This document shows, one piece after another, positions 8,109 through 17,615 of a DNA stretch of 64,000 nucleotides; the stretch's first letter is position 1, and every line of letters begins with the position of its first letter. The position numbers were made by a program, and so were the translations under genes. Source of the DNA: Fulvivirga lutea (GTDB lineage: Bacteria; Bacteroidota; Bacteroidia; Cytophagales; Cyclobacteriaceae); contig NZ_CP070608.1 in assembly GCF_017068455.1 (NCBI RefSeq), positions 310,001 through 374,000 of the forward strand, in the 5' to 3' direction. Below the pieces are notes generated by a model. The model ran no database searches, was not told the origin of the DNA, and was given only the letters and a program-made list of their open reading frames with translations.

Positions 8109-9579
8109 GAATTAAAGATTTATCATCCTGATGATACTCCTCATAATAGGAGTTCTCCTCAATTTTCCAGTTATAAAACCACCTTCCTTTATCATTTGCT
8201 AAATTTCTATTGATCACAATATAATCCATGCCCAATTCACTTGCCTTCTCAAACAATTGTAATTGACTCATCTTTTTATCAGGCATGCTTTCCTGAAGAT
8301 ATTCATAGGTTTTATATACATAAAGATCTCTAGATGGAAATTCATTATAGATCATTTCGTAAGGCACTAGTATCTTACCATCATCTTTTATGTGAGATAG
8401 AATCTCCTCGTTATTTTCAGCAATTGGCTCACTTCTGTCTACTATTTTGCCAATCATCATAACACTAAATACAAAATGAAGCAAAACAGATAACGAGACA
8501 AGGACTTGTTTCCACTTTGTATCCTCAGCTACATAAAAAATACCCAAACTAGTAATGATTGCCATCGGTCCGTAATAGAAGAGTAAATAACGTTCTGCAA
8601 TGTGGCTTCCGAACATGTTTAAAGACAATACCAAAACCAGCATAAATAAAAGCAAGTCTGAATGGTTTTGTTTTAATTTCTTAAAACTCAGTATTAGAGT
8701 TAAGAAAAATACTATTGAAAAGCCCATCACTCGATCACCCCAAAAAAACCGTTGATGTTCTGAAAGAAGTTTTTGTACTCTTCCCATGACAAGCGAAATT
8801 GGCCCTGATCCCATAAAATTCTCACCATGATTAACAGTAGGCCAATTGGTTAGCTGATCAATAAATTTTTGGAAATTATTATCTGGTAATAACTCGATAA
8901 AATAAATTCCACCCACTACAGCTCCAGCAAGGGTATAAGGGATTAATGCTTTAAATTCTTTTCGAATCAGAAGAAATAAGAAGCCTGCAATACAGAACGC
9001 TGCTCCGTTCAAATGAGTTAGAAAACCTAATCCGGCAAACGCACCTGCGAATACCAGATCTTTTACCTGTTTTTCGTTTTTGTATTTCGAAATAAAATAC
9101 AAAAGACCCATTCCCTCAGTCATTAGTATAACATCCGGTCTGAATGAATAGGATTTGAGCAAAATTATAGGCGTTGTAAATACGAATAATGCGGCTAGTA
9201 TAAATTGGCTTTTAGATAGGTTGTTCAATCTGAAGTACTGATGTAGTAAAACAAAAAATAAGCCATACCATGGTAAAATAGATACCTTTAGCCAAGTGAT
9301 TGACCAGCCAAATATTCCAATAACTGCTGCACCGAACCATGTAAAAAAACGATGGTGAGGAAATAGCCTTACATCCCAATCCTGAATGGCTGGAATTGAT
9401 TTTACTCTTACGAAACCTTCATGAAGAAATGAATAACTATACTCGCCTAAGATGCATTCATCAGCTTCAATATACCTGTTATGGAAAGTAAACAACCAAG
9501 CCAAGCCAAAAATGATAAATAGTGCATAAAGCACTATTTTATTCTGAAAAATACTAAGGGTTTGATTAACTATCTTCAT
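8095..9579 (-). CDS. GT-C type membrane glycosyltransferase (PMT/ArnT-like)
   Basis: A 494-residue integral membrane protein with about eleven predicted membrane helices from residue 14 onward and a soluble C-terminal portion of about 110 residues. The first external loop contains the acidic EADE cluster near residues 37-40, the position of the catalytic acid in the GT39/PMT_2 class, which uses polyprenyl-phosphate sugars as donors. It overlaps the upstream GT2 gene by 14 bases. That enzyme is the type that makes polyprenyl-phosphate sugars, so the two could act in sequence to decorate a surface glycan or protein. Acceptor unknown. Confidence 0.75.
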   Translation of the reverse strand: MKIVNQTLSIFQNKIVLYALFIIFGLAWLFTFHNRYIEADECILGEYSYSFLHEGFVRVKSIPAIQDWDVRLFPHHRFFTWFGAAVIGIFGWSITWLKVSILPWYGLFFVLLHQYFRLNNLSKSQFILAALFVFTTPIILLKSYSFRPDVILMTEGMGLLYFISKYKNEKQVKDLVFAGAFAGLGFLTHLNGAAFCIAGFLFLLIRKEFKALIPYTLAGAVVGGIYFIELLPDNNFQKFIDQLTNWPTVNHGENFMGSGPISLVMGRVQKLLSEHQRFFWGDRVMGFSIVFFLTLILSFKKLKQNHSDLLLFMLVLVLSLNMFGSHIAERYLLFYYGPMAIITSLGIFYVAEDTKWKQVLVSLSVLLHFVFSVMMIGKIVDRSEPIAENNEEILSHIKDDGKILVPYEMIYNEFPSRDLYVYKTYEYLQESMPDKKMSQLQLFEKASELGMDYIVINRNLANDKGRWFYNWKIEENSYYEEYHQDDKSLILKKI

Positions 9580-10501
9580 TTAAAATTTCCTCGATAATAT
9601 AGATGGGCCTCGCTTTTACTTCCTTGAAAAGAACAGCAATATATTCACCTATCACGCCTATAAGAACAAACATCATAGCAAACAAAAAGCTAATAAGAAC
9701 GACAATGGTTGTATAGCCAGGAGGAGTTAAACCTTTGAACTTCATAATAATCTCCCAAACTGCAATGAATAAACCAAACAAGCCAACTAAAATACCCAAC
9801 GAAACTCCTAGTCTTAAAGGCAAGTTGGAGAATGTAAGCATTACATTAAATGAATATTTGAAAAGATTTCGGATAGAGTATTTACTTTCGCCAGCTAATC
9901 GCTGATTTGCCTCATATTCTAAATACCCCCTGTTAAAGCCAACAATCTGAATAAACCCCCTTAAAAACCTCGACTGTTCTCTAAACTCAGTTCTAAGTAT
10001 TTTCGCAACTCTTTTGGATACCAAGAAAAAATCTGAGGCATTTATGTCGAATTTCTGACCAGAAATCCTGTTAAGAATGGAATAAAATAGTTTGGAGGTT
10101 ATTGATTTAAAGAAACCACTATCTGGATTTTTAGTCCTTACCATTGTTAAAATATCAACGCCACTTTCATACTTTTCAACCATTTGAGGAATTACAGCTG
10201 GTGGGTGCTGCAAGTCTGCATCCATACAAATCACACAATTACCTTTGCTGTGATCTAGCCCCGCCAACATAGCCGCTTCATGCCCATAATTTCTTGAAAA
10301 ATTGATGACTTTAGTATTTTTATCAGCTTTGGCTATTTCTGATAAAAGCTCTCGACTGCTATCAACTGATCCATCATTTACAAATATCAATTCGTAGCTT
10401 TTTCCCAATTTGTTAAGAACAGAACTTGCCTCTTTATGAAAGGCATTTAATACCTCCTCTTCATTATAAACTGATACAATTATGGAAATTTGAATATCCA
10501 T
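9566..10501 (-). CDS. Family 2 glycosyltransferase, polyprenyl-phosphate sugar synthase type (GtrB/DPM1-like)
   Basis: A 311-residue enzyme with an N-terminal GT-A domain (ISIIVSVYNEE at 5-15, VNDGSVDSS near 41-49, CMDADLQHPP near 92-101 with the metal-binding DxD/DAD) and two C-terminal membrane helices (about 232-254 and 266-290), the layout of GtrB and Dpm1-like enzymes that transfer a sugar to undecaprenyl phosphate on the cytoplasmic face. It sits between a SAM methyltransferase (9 bases upstream) and the GT-C transferase (14-base overlap), which supports a common glycan pathway. Confidence 0.9.
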   Translation of the reverse strand: MDIQISIIVSVYNEEEVLNAFHKEASSVLNKLGKSYELIFVNDGSVDSSRELLSEIAKADKNTKVINFSRNYGHEAAMLAGLDHSKGNCVICMDADLQHPPAVIPQMVEKYESGVDILTMVRTKNPDSGFFKSITSKLFYSILNRISGQKFDINASDFFLVSKRVAKILRTEFREQSRFLRGFIQIVGFNRGYLEYEANQRLAGESKYSIRNLFKYSFNVMLTFSNLPLRLGVSLGILVGLFGLFIAVWEIIMKFKGLTPPGYTTIVVLISFLFAMMFVLIGVIGEYIAVLFKEVKARPIYIIEEILNEDS

Positions 10502-10510
10502 TTAACTGAG

Positions 10511-11212
10511 TTAGTTATTCTCTATTTTGCCAATAAAAACTAAGTCGCCCCAAATTTTTTCACACTTAAAATTTTGCATTTTCATAGCCTGCTCCAATGC
10601 ACCTTTATAAGGGAAAAAGCGAACATGCTCATCCAAAGTATAATAAAATGAGCGCTGGCATGGCACTACTACTATGAGCAGTTTTTTAGCTACTCTTTTC
10701 AATTCGTTTATAGATGTTTCAAAGTCGATTACATGTTCTAAAGTATGAGAGCAAGTAACGATATCAAATGAATTATCATCTAGAGGCAGGCTTTCTACGT
10801 TTGCTTGAACATAATTACTATGTTCATATTTAAGACCTTTTATAACATCACATCCTGTTGTAGCAAACCCCTTTTTTGCTGCCTGTTCTAGAAAATAACC
10901 TGATCCGCAGCCAACGTCAAGAAGTGATTGATCTGTATTACCAATTTGATCAAACATGAAATCGATACATTTTTGAGAAAGATCAGTAGGCCGGCTATTA
11001 GAAAACCTTGTATCCCTCTTAGTATAAAAATCGCTAAATTCTTCTTTACTCATTTTATAGGCATTGGATTTAAAATCCATTACGCTTTTTAGGTTTTTCC
11101 CTTTATAGGCATACCAATAAAATGGATACATGAACCATTTGGAGTCACGTATAGCAGGGGGAATCCACTCATCCATGAAGTAGCGTATGAGGTTTGTAAA
11201 TTTTCTATTCAT
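10511..11212 (-). CDS. Class I SAM-dependent methyltransferase
   Basis: A 233-residue protein with a Methyltransf_11-type core in its second half: motif I LLDVGCGSGYF near residues 98-108, the acidic end of beta 2 at GCDVIKG, and motif IV FDIVTCSHTLEHV near 149-161. The N-terminal 70 residues are an extension rich in Trp/Tyr without known motif. As first gene of the cluster with GT2 and GT-C transferases, it may methylate a sugar or lipid-linked glycan, but the substrate is not visible in the sequence. Confidence 0.8.
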   Translation of the reverse strand: MNRKFTNLIRYFMDEWIPPAIRDSKWFMYPFYWYAYKGKNLKSVMDFKSNAYKMSKEEFSDFYTKRDTRFSNSRPTDLSQKCIDFMFDQIGNTDQSLLDVGCGSGYFLEQAAKKGFATTGCDVIKGLKYEHSNYVQANVESLPLDDNSFDIVTCSHTLEHVIDFETSINELKRVAKKLLIVVVPCQRSFYYTLDEHVRFFPYKGALEQAMKMQNFKCEKIWGDLVFIGKIENN

Positions 11213-11215
11213 GAT

Positions 11216-11254
11216 TTAAAAAACAAAGAGCAAAGTTATAAAAACTTTGCTCTT
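11216..11254 (-). terminator. Rho-independent terminator of the VWA gene
   Basis: A 12-bp perfect stem (11226-11237 with 11243-11254, loop of 5) lies about 40 bases after the stop codon of the minus-strand VWA gene. Read on the minus strand it is followed by a run of Ts (TTTGTTTTTT). This separates the VWA gene from the glycan cluster downstream. Confidence 0.8.
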
Positions 11255-11296
11255 GTATACAGGATGCATCATTCTCTTTATTACCTGATGGTTTGT

Positions 11297-13156
11297 CTAA
11301 TTGCGAGCAAGTAATTTACAAGACTCTACCATTCTAATGAACTCAGCCCTATACCCTTCTTCGTCTTTTCCACGAGCTGATTTTGCCAAGTTCATGATAT
11401 CCAGATAATTCAAGTCTCCTTTAAAATCAGAATCTCTTAATTGCATTCCAAAAGCTGCAACGGCTGCTGACCATCTGAAATTATCCGAAGTATCATCCAT
11501 CGACTTCTTATCATCATTAATGGTTTTAACAATCAGTTTACTCGTATCACCATCTGGCTTTTTGTATCTGAGCTTCACAGTCATCAATTCCGAAGAGTTT
11601 TTTGCGCCTTCAGTAATTTGTGTTTTCTGGTATTTTAAATCATCTACCACAAACTGGCTTTTTACTCCTACCGGAATTATTTCATATAAAGCAGTCACAG
11701 TATGTCCCGCTCCTAATTCACCAGCATCTTTTTTATCGTTATTAAAATCTTCAGGTGCTAATAATCTGTTTTCATAACCCACTAATCTGTAAGCTTGCAC
11801 TTTGGCAGGGTTAAATTCTACCTGGATTTTGACATCCTTGGCAATGGTGAAAAGTGTTCCTCCAAACTCATTCACCAATACTTTTTTGGCCTCTAAAATA
11901 TTATCGATGTAAGCATAGTTTCCATTACCCTTGTCAGCCAAAATTTCCATTTTAGAATCTTTATAGTTGCCCATTCCAAAACCTAGAACAGTCAAAAAAA
12001 CTCCGGCATCTCTTTTCTCTTCGATCAATTCTTCCATTGCCTTATCGCTTGATGCACCTACATTGAAGTCTCCATCTGTGGCGAGGATAATTCTGTTATT
12101 CCCATCCTTAATAAAGTTCTTTTGAGCAATCTTATAGGCCAATTCAATTCCTGCTCCACCAGCAGTAGAGCCACCAGCATTTAATTGATCTAAGGCATCT
12201 AATATTTTATCCTTCTCAGAAGCACTTGTAGAAGGTAATACTTCACCAGCAGCACCTGCATATACCACAATAGCTACTTTATCTTCTGGTCTTAACTTAT
12301 CAATCAACATTTTAAAGGCAGACTTTAATAATGGTAATTTATTTTGAGCACTCATAGAACCTGAAACATCCAAAAGGAAAACCAGGTTTGATGGAGGTAA
12401 ATTATCCATGCTTATATCTTTTCCTTGTAATCCGATGTGCACAAGCTTGTGATCTTTGTTCCATGGAGAAGGGGCTACTTCTGTATTGATCGCAAATGGA
12501 TCGCTATTTTTAGGTTGTTCATAATCGTAATCAAAGTAATTGATCATTTCTTCAATTCTAACTGCATCTTTCGGTGGCATCTGGCCCAGGTTCAAAAACC
12601 TTCTCACATTACTATATGATGCAGCATCCACATCAATAGAAAATGTTGAAATTGGATCTTGAAAAGGATTTTTAAATCCGTTTTCCGATATTTCGGCATA
12701 CTCTTCGGTGTTTGTTTCCTGATAAACTTGAACTGGCTGATGGTGTCTGTAAGCCGCACCTGACATAGATATTTCTTCTGCATAATCCATTGTAGCGGCT
12801 TTATGCTCTTTTTTAGATGTTCTGCCCTTACCACTCACTACTACTTCACTCAATTGTTGAGTATCCGGGCTCATCTGCACATTAATAATAGTCTTGCTAC
12901 CTACTTTTATTTCCTCTGTAACAAGGCCAATAAAACTAAATACCAGTACCGATTTAGAATTAGGTACTTCAATGGAGTAATCACCGTTGACGTCTGAAAC
13001 AGTACCAGTACTAGTGCCTTTTAGCAAGATATTAATTCCAGCAAATGCTGATCCATCTTCAGCTGACGTTACTTTACCGGACACTTTAATTTGGCTGATA
13101 GCCTGAATAGAAAAAAGGCTTATCAACAGTACTACATAAATTAATTTCGTTTTCAT
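11297..13156 (-). CDS. Secreted VWA protein with N-terminal CPD module (YfbK-like)
   Basis: An envelope protein with signal peptide (MKTKL start, cleavage near AISQ), a carboxypeptidase-regulatory-like domain of about 85 residues ending in QLSEVVV, a linker, and a von Willebrand A domain with an intact MIDAS (DVSGSMS near residue 263 from this start) followed by a C-terminal DUF3520-like region ending in ESCKLLARN. The family binds divalent metal through the VWA fold, and the role is unknown. The start at 13156 gives a normal signal peptide. An in-frame ATG at 13180 would add eight residues. The gene is divergent from a sigma factor and a membrane protein that carries a very similar CPD domain, which suggests a joint system. 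Confidence 0.88.
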   Translation of the reverse strand: MKTKLIYVVLLISLFSIQAISQIKVSGKVTSAEDGSAFAGINILLKGTSTGTVSDVNGDYSIEVPNSKSVLVFSFIGLVTEEIKVGSKTIINVQMSPDTQQLSEVVVSGKGRTSKKEHKAATMDYAEEISMSGAAYRHHQPVQVYQETNTEEYAEISENGFKNPFQDPISTFSIDVDAASYSNVRRFLNLGQMPPKDAVRIEEMINYFDYDYEQPKNSDPFAINTEVAPSPWNKDHKLVHIGLQGKDISMDNLPPSNLVFLLDVSGSMSAQNKLPLLKSAFKMLIDKLRPEDKVAIVVYAGAAGEVLPSTSASEKDKILDALDQLNAGGSTAGGAGIELAYKIAQKNFIKDGNNRIILATDGDFNVGASSDKAMEELIEEKRDAGVFLTVLGFGMGNYKDSKMEILADKGNGNYAYIDNILEAKKVLVNEFGGTLFTIAKDVKIQVEFNPAKVQAYRLVGYENRLLAPEDFNNDKKDAGELGAGHTVTALYEIIPVGVKSQFVVDDLKYQKTQITEGAKNSSELMTVKLRYKKPDGDTSKLIVKTINDDKKSMDDTSDNFRWSAAVAAFGMQLRDSDFKGDLNYLDIMNLAKSARGKDEEGYRAEFIRMVESCKLLARN

Positions 13157-13303
13157 GGCTATCATATTTTTGTGAAACATTTCTATTGAGATGCAGCACT
13201 TTTGAATATTCCATAAATGGGAGTGAAAAAATTTTTAGTTTAGAATAAAATCGGTCTTATCAACGAGCATCAACTCATATCGAAATACAAAGAATCAGGT
13301 GAT

Positions 13304-13795
13304 TTGAAATTACTTGGCGAGCTCTATAAACCGTATATGCATTTGGTTTATGGATTATGCCTGAAGTATTTAAAAAATAAGGAGGAGAGCCAGGATGCAG
13401 TCATGCAGATATTTGAGAAGTTGATTGATGCTGTTAAGAAGCATGATATCCAAAACTTTAAAAGCTGGTTGTATGTGCTAGCAAAGAATCATTGTCTGAT
13501 GAAATTGAGATCCAACAAAACGAATGTTGATATTGATAATTCAATAATTATGGAATCTGACTATCAATTGCATCATAAGGATGAAGAGGATTTGGAAGAC
13601 AACCTCGTTAAATTGGAAAAATGTATTGCTCAACTTCAAGATGCGCAAAAAACTTGTGTTGAATTGTTCTTCTTGAAGAAAAAGCCTTATCAAACCATTG
13701 CTGAAAAAACAGGGTTTGAAATGAAGAAAATTAAAAGCTACATTCAGAATGGTAAGCGGAACTTGAAAATATGTATGGAGAATCAAAGTGAGTAA
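13304..13795 (+). CDS. Sigma-70 family (ECF-like) RNA polymerase sigma factor
   Basis: A sigma factor with region 2 (LGELYKPYMHLVYGLCLKYL, then EESQDAVMQIFEKL and the KSWLYVLAKNHCLM segment) and a region 4 helix-turn-helix (KPYQTIAEKTGFEMKKIKSYIQNGKRNLK). The only conventional start in this part of the frame is TTG at 13304, but the frame is open back to 13244 and encodes residues such as NEHQLISKYKESGD that fit the normal sigma N-terminus. The real start may be a rare codon, for example ATC at 13259. The next gene starts inside this one (GTG at 13788), typical for a sigma/membrane-regulator pair. Confidence 0.88.
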   Translation: MKLLGELYKPYMHLVYGLCLKYLKNKEESQDAVMQIFEKLIDAVKKHDIQNFKSWLYVLAKNHCLMKLRSNKTNVDIDNSIIMESDYQLHHKDEEDLEDNLVKLEKCIAQLQDAQKTCVELFFLKKKPYQTIAEKTGFEMKKIKSYIQNGKRNLKICMENQSE

Positions 13796-15161
13796 GTCAG
13801 AACACCATATTGATAAATTAACACCTGAATTGATTGAAAAATATCATGGAGGGAAACTATCAGAATCCGAAGCCTATCAGGTGGAGCGATTGATGCTAAA
13901 TTCTGATTTTGATAGTGAAGCGATGGAAGGTTTTGAAAATTATTCCGGTGATATTGCAAATGATTTAAACCAGTTAAATTCTCAATTAGAGAAAAGGATT
14001 GCTGAGGAAAAAAATGACAATCAGTTTTTTTGGATTAAAATAGCGGCTTCCATTTTAATTCTTGCCTTGAGCAGTTATCTCATTTGGGATCTAGCTCAAA
14101 GTGAAAGCTTGAAACCTCTAAATGTCGCAGATAATGAAGTAAATGAATCGAAATTGGAAGAAGCTTCTTCACTAGCGATAGATTCAGTAGAAGAAAAACA
14201 AAGAGTGGAAGATATTCCTGCCATAGCACAAAACAAACCTCAACCTTCGCAAAAACCGGAAAAAATTGCTCTGCCACAGGCAGAAGTAGCTGAGGAAATA
14301 CCAACCAATAACGAAGAGTCTATTGCGGGTAGTGGTGCAAGTGCTGCTGAAGCCCTTGCCTATGAGCCGGAAGAAGATTTTGATTCATTTATGGCAGATG
14401 AAGAAATAGCTGAAGAAGTAGTTAAAAGTGAAGTGCGTAGCGAAGAAAGTCGTGAAACTGCGGCTAAAAAAATAAGCTCAGAACCTATTCAAAGTACTGA
14501 TGTTAGTAGAAGAAATACAGCCAAAAAATCGAAGTTGGAAGCAGCTTCACCCAGTGCAATAAACGATATCAATTCATATACTGCCACAGTAAAAGGTAAA
14601 GTTACATCTGCTGAGGACGGCTCTCCTCTACCAGGAGTAAATGTAGTATTAAAAGGAACTACAAATGGAACAGTAACAGATTTGGAAGGTAATTACAAAA
14701 TAGATGTTAATCCTTCTGATAAAAATACTCTTGTCTATAGTTTTATTGGTCTGGCTTCAGAAGAGGTTTCCCTGGGTTCAAAAACTGAATTAAACATTCG
14801 AATGCAAGCAGATGTACAGCAGCTAAGTGAAGTAGTGGTTACACGCAGTAACACAGATAATTTAGGTGGGATTTACAAGTTTGCTCAGCCGGTTATTGGA
14901 ATGAATGCTTATAAAAAGTACCTGACTGAAAATATTAACTATCCAGATGATAAAGAAGTTGAAGCAGGTAAAGTCATTGTAACCTTTGATGTAAAAGAGG
15001 ATGGTTCACTAGATAATTATCAAATAAAAAGAGGATTGACCGAATGGCATAACAATGAGGCCTTACGACTGGTTAAGGAAGGCCCTGCTTGGGAACCATC
15101 AACAAATGATGGAGTTCCTGAAACCGGAAATGTTAAAGTTGTTGTAAAATTTAGGCCATAA
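13788..15161 (+). CDS. Membrane-anchored anti-sigma-like protein with CPD and TonB C-terminal domains
   Basis: A 457-residue protein. Residues 1-80 are cytoplasmic and charged and would contact the sigma factor encoded just upstream. One membrane helix lies at about 82-100. An acidic, Pro/Glu-rich periplasmic linker spans 105-260. A CPD-like domain is at 265-351 (GKVTSAEDGS to QLSEVVV), and residues 365-457 resemble the TonB C-terminal domain (INYPDDKEVEAGKVIVTFDVKEDGS, then a GPAWEPS turn). The GTG start overlaps the sigma gene by 8 bases. The role as an anti-sigma factor sensing an envelope signal is inferred from topology and position. The CPD module closely matches that of the divergent VWA protein. 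Confidence 0.8.
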   Translation: MSKSEHHIDKLTPELIEKYHGGKLSESEAYQVERLMLNSDFDSEAMEGFENYSGDIANDLNQLNSQLEKRIAEEKNDNQFFWIKIAASILILALSSYLIWDLAQSESLKPLNVADNEVNESKLEEASSLAIDSVEEKQRVEDIPAIAQNKPQPSQKPEKIALPQAEVAEEIPTNNEESIAGSGASAAEALAYEPEEDFDSFMADEEIAEEVVKSEVRSEESRETAAKKISSEPIQSTDVSRRNTAKKSKLEAASPSAINDINSYTATVKGKVTSAEDGSPLPGVNVVLKGTTNGTVTDLEGNYKIDVNPSDKNTLVYSFIGLASEEVSLGSKTELNIRMQADVQQLSEVVVTRSNTDNLGGIYKFAQPVIGMNAYKKYLTENINYPDDKEVEAGKVIVTFDVKEDGSLDNYQIKRGLTEWHNNEALRLVKEGPAWEPSTNDGVPETGNVKVVVKFRP

Positions 15162-15189
15162 AAAAAGCCCTTCATTGAAGGGCTTTTTT
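15161..15189. terminator. Bidirectional terminator
   Basis: A 13-bp stem (AAAAAAGCCCTTC pairing with GAAGGGCTTTTTT, loop ATT) directly after the stop codon of the plus-strand TonB_C protein and 9 bases before the stop codon of the minus-strand AGCS transporter. T runs on both strands make it work in both directions. Confidence 0.9.
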
Positions 15190-15198
15190 GCAATATTT

Positions 15199-16923
15199 CT
15201 ATTTGAATTTCGGGTGATCCACACCTGGGAAGTTTTTCTCAAAGAAATCACCATACTCTCGAATGGTCTTTTTCATATCTTTTCTTAACCATATAATACC
15301 AACAAGGTTAGGCAATGTCATCAACGCGATGGTAATACCTGACAAAGTCCAGATAATGGTGGTATCAGCAAAGGAGGCAAAGAAGAAGGCAATCACATAA
15401 ACAATTCTGTAATAGATCACTGACTTTGTGCCAAACAAAAATGTCATAGCCCTATCTCCATAATACGACCAGCTAATGGCTGTACTAAATGCAAATAATA
15501 ATAGGCCAATAGAAACAATGTACTGCCCATAATCACCAAAGAAGCCTCGCTTAAATGCGATAGCTGTTAAAGGTGCTGAGTGCACCAAAGACTTACCAAT
15601 AAATTTCAATGATTTCTCATCTGCCACTTTTCCATTGCTAATATTCACCGTACCAGTAAATAACTCCTCTTCTAAAAGACCTTCATTTTTATAAACGAGA
15701 ACATCATCCGCGAAAGATCGTGCATGTAAGAATGTAATATCATTATTCATAATGACACCGTTTTCAACAATCAATTCTCCATTGAATTGCTTTTCTGCTG
15801 AGTTTCCGTTCAGGTGATTATAGATTTTTTTAAGGTCCTCTTCATTCGACTCTCTATACTGATTGGTTAAAATTTCAATATCAATAAAGTCGAACTGATT
15901 TTGGTGTTTTTCATTCCATGCGCCAGATGAAAGAAGCACCAATCCTGTAATGGTACAAATTACAATAGTGTCAATAAATGGCTCCAATATGGCCACCATA
16001 CCTTCTGATAATGGCTCATTTGCTTTCGCTGATGCGTGAGCAATAGGTGCAGAACCCTGACCTGCCTCGTTAGAGAATAATCCCCTACCGACACCCTTAT
16101 TAAATGCAAAGGCCAAATTCGCGCCTATAAATCCTCCTGCTGCTGCAGAACCCGTGAAAATATCTGAAACAATCGATAAAAATGAAGGAACTATGTTTTC
16201 AAGATTGGCCAGAATAACCGCAAAGGCACCAATAAAATAAATGATTGCCATAGCCGGCACCAGCTTAGAAGTAACAGCAGCAATTCTTTTAATACCTCCA
16301 ATAATTACTAAGCCTAATAAAACTGCTAAAACAGCTCCAGATAAAATCTGATCTATACCAAATGTCGCTAACAACGAACTAGAAATACTATTGATCTGTG
16401 GCAAACTACCCGTTCCGAATGATGATAAAACAGTTGCAAAGGCAAAAATAGCAGCTAACCACTTTAAGTTAACTTGCTTGCCATTAAACATGAATTTGGC
16501 ATTTTTCATGTAGTACATGGGGCCACCAGCCATGGTGCCATCGTCTAGTTTTTCTCTGTACTTATGTGAGAGTGAAACCTCTACAAATTTGGTACACATA
16601 CCTACAGCCGCTGTAACAAGCATCCAAAATAAGGCAGCTGGTCCGCCAAGATGCAATGCCAAAGCAACACCAGCAATGTTACCAGTACCCACCGTACCTG
16701 AAAGTGCTGTAGCTAATGCCTGAAAGTGTGATGTATCTCCAGGTAGATCATCTCTATCAAATTTTCCTTTAACAATACGTACTGCATGCTTGAAAAATCT
16801 GATTTGCGGAAATCCTAAATACAGAGTAAAAAACACCCCAGTACCCAAAAGAGCGTACGGAAACCAAACGGCACTACCAATAAAACTATCAATTAGGACA
16901 AGAAAATCATTTAATGCTTGCAT
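15199..16923 (-). CDS. AGCS family sodium:alanine/glycine symporter with a large internal insertion
   Basis: An inner-membrane secondary transporter that imports alanine or glycine with Na+. The family signatures are clear: the [17 protein letters not shown] segment at residues 71-87, GGPMYYMK near 133-140, and [22 protein letters not shown] near 276-297. Total length is 574, well above the usual 440-490. The excess is a hydrophilic insertion of about 110 residues (about 337-448) between two membrane segments, partly repetitive in pattern ([18 protein letters not shown]). The gene is monocistronic and ends at a bidirectional terminator. Confidence 0.92.
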   Translation of the reverse strand: MQALNDFLVLIDSFIGSAVWFPYALLGTGVFFTLYLGFPQIRFFKHAVRIVKGKFDRDDLPGDTSHFQALATALSGTVGTGNIAGVALALHLGGPAALFWMLVTAAVGMCTKFVEVSLSHKYREKLDDGTMAGGPMYYMKNAKFMFNGKQVNLKWLAAIFAFATVLSSFGTGSLPQINSISSSLLATFGIDQILSGAVLAVLLGLVIIGGIKRIAAVTSKLVPAMAIIYFIGAFAVILANLENIVPSFLSIVSDIFTGSAAAGGFIGANLAFAFNKGVGRGLFSNEAGQGSAPIAHASAKANEPLSEGMVAILEPFIDTIVICTITGLVLLSSGAWNEKHQNQFDFIDIEILTNQYRESNEEDLKKIYNHLNGNSAEKQFNGELIVENGVIMNNDITFLHARSFADDVLVYKNEGLLEEELFTGTVNISNGKVADEKSLKFIGKSLVHSAPLTAIAFKRGFFGDYGQYIVSIGLLLFAFSTAISWSYYGDRAMTFLFGTKSVIYYRIVYVIAFFFASFADTTIIWTLSGITIALMTLPNLVGIIWLRKDMKKTIREYGDFFEKNFPGVDHPKFK

Positions 16924-17084
16924 GTGTTACTATGTTTAAACCACAATCGGCAAATCTAATAAATAAAAGGTGGCAGCAAAAAAATGTTTTATAGACGGAG
17001 ATTTTACAGTATTGCAAAAATTTTTGATGTGAGAATTAACTTTTTTCATACAAAAACGTTCTCCATCTTACTGCATATTTTAAA

Positions 17085-17615
17085 ATGAAGATCAGAGCTC
17101 TTATTCTTATTGGTTTTTTATTCTCACTCTCACCATCATACAGTCAGGTTAAACCTACTATTGCTGAGATACGAGAGGAGCTATTCTACACTGATTTCGA
17201 CCTTGAAAAATGTTATGCCTTTTACAACAAGCTAGCAGTATTACAACAAGAAACACCAACCATTGCAGCATATGAGGCAGCTGCAAAAGCATTAGTTGCT
17301 AAACATAGCTGGAATCCCATCACAAAAATCAACTCGATTAGAGAAGCCATGAAAATGCTAACTTCAGCTGTTGATTTGGATAAAACCAACTTGGAAATTC
17401 GATTTCTGAGGCTTTATATTGAAAACTCTCTTCCCGAATACCTGGGTATGAAAGATAACCTGGAGGAAGACAAACAGGTAATTCTTAAAAATATTCAGTG
17501 GCTCGATACCTCTGACCTGAATGCGGATATCATCAAATATATCCTGAATTACATGTCATCGGCAGTGACTTGCACATCTGAAGAAATAAAAATTATCCAG
17601 GCTCGCCTCCTTTAA
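17085..17615 (+). CDS. Small exported protein, unknown function
   Basis: A 176-residue protein with a signal peptide (hydrophobic core 5-18, cleavage near SYSQ). The mature part is mostly helical, with AYEAAAKALVAKH and KINSIREAMKMLTSAVDLDKTNLEIRFLRL segments that look TPR-like in spacing. I do not recognise a named family. It is a single gene, convergent with the LytTR regulator gene, overlapping its 3' end by 4 bases. Confidence 0.65.
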   Translation: MKIRALILIGFLFSLSPSYSQVKPTIAEIREELFYTDFDLEKCYAFYNKLAVLQQETPTIAAYEAAAKALVAKHSWNPITKINSIREAMKMLTSAVDLDKTNLEIRFLRLYIENSLPEYLGMKDNLEEDKQVILKNIQWLDTSDLNADIIKYILNYMSSAVTCTSEEIKIIQARLL

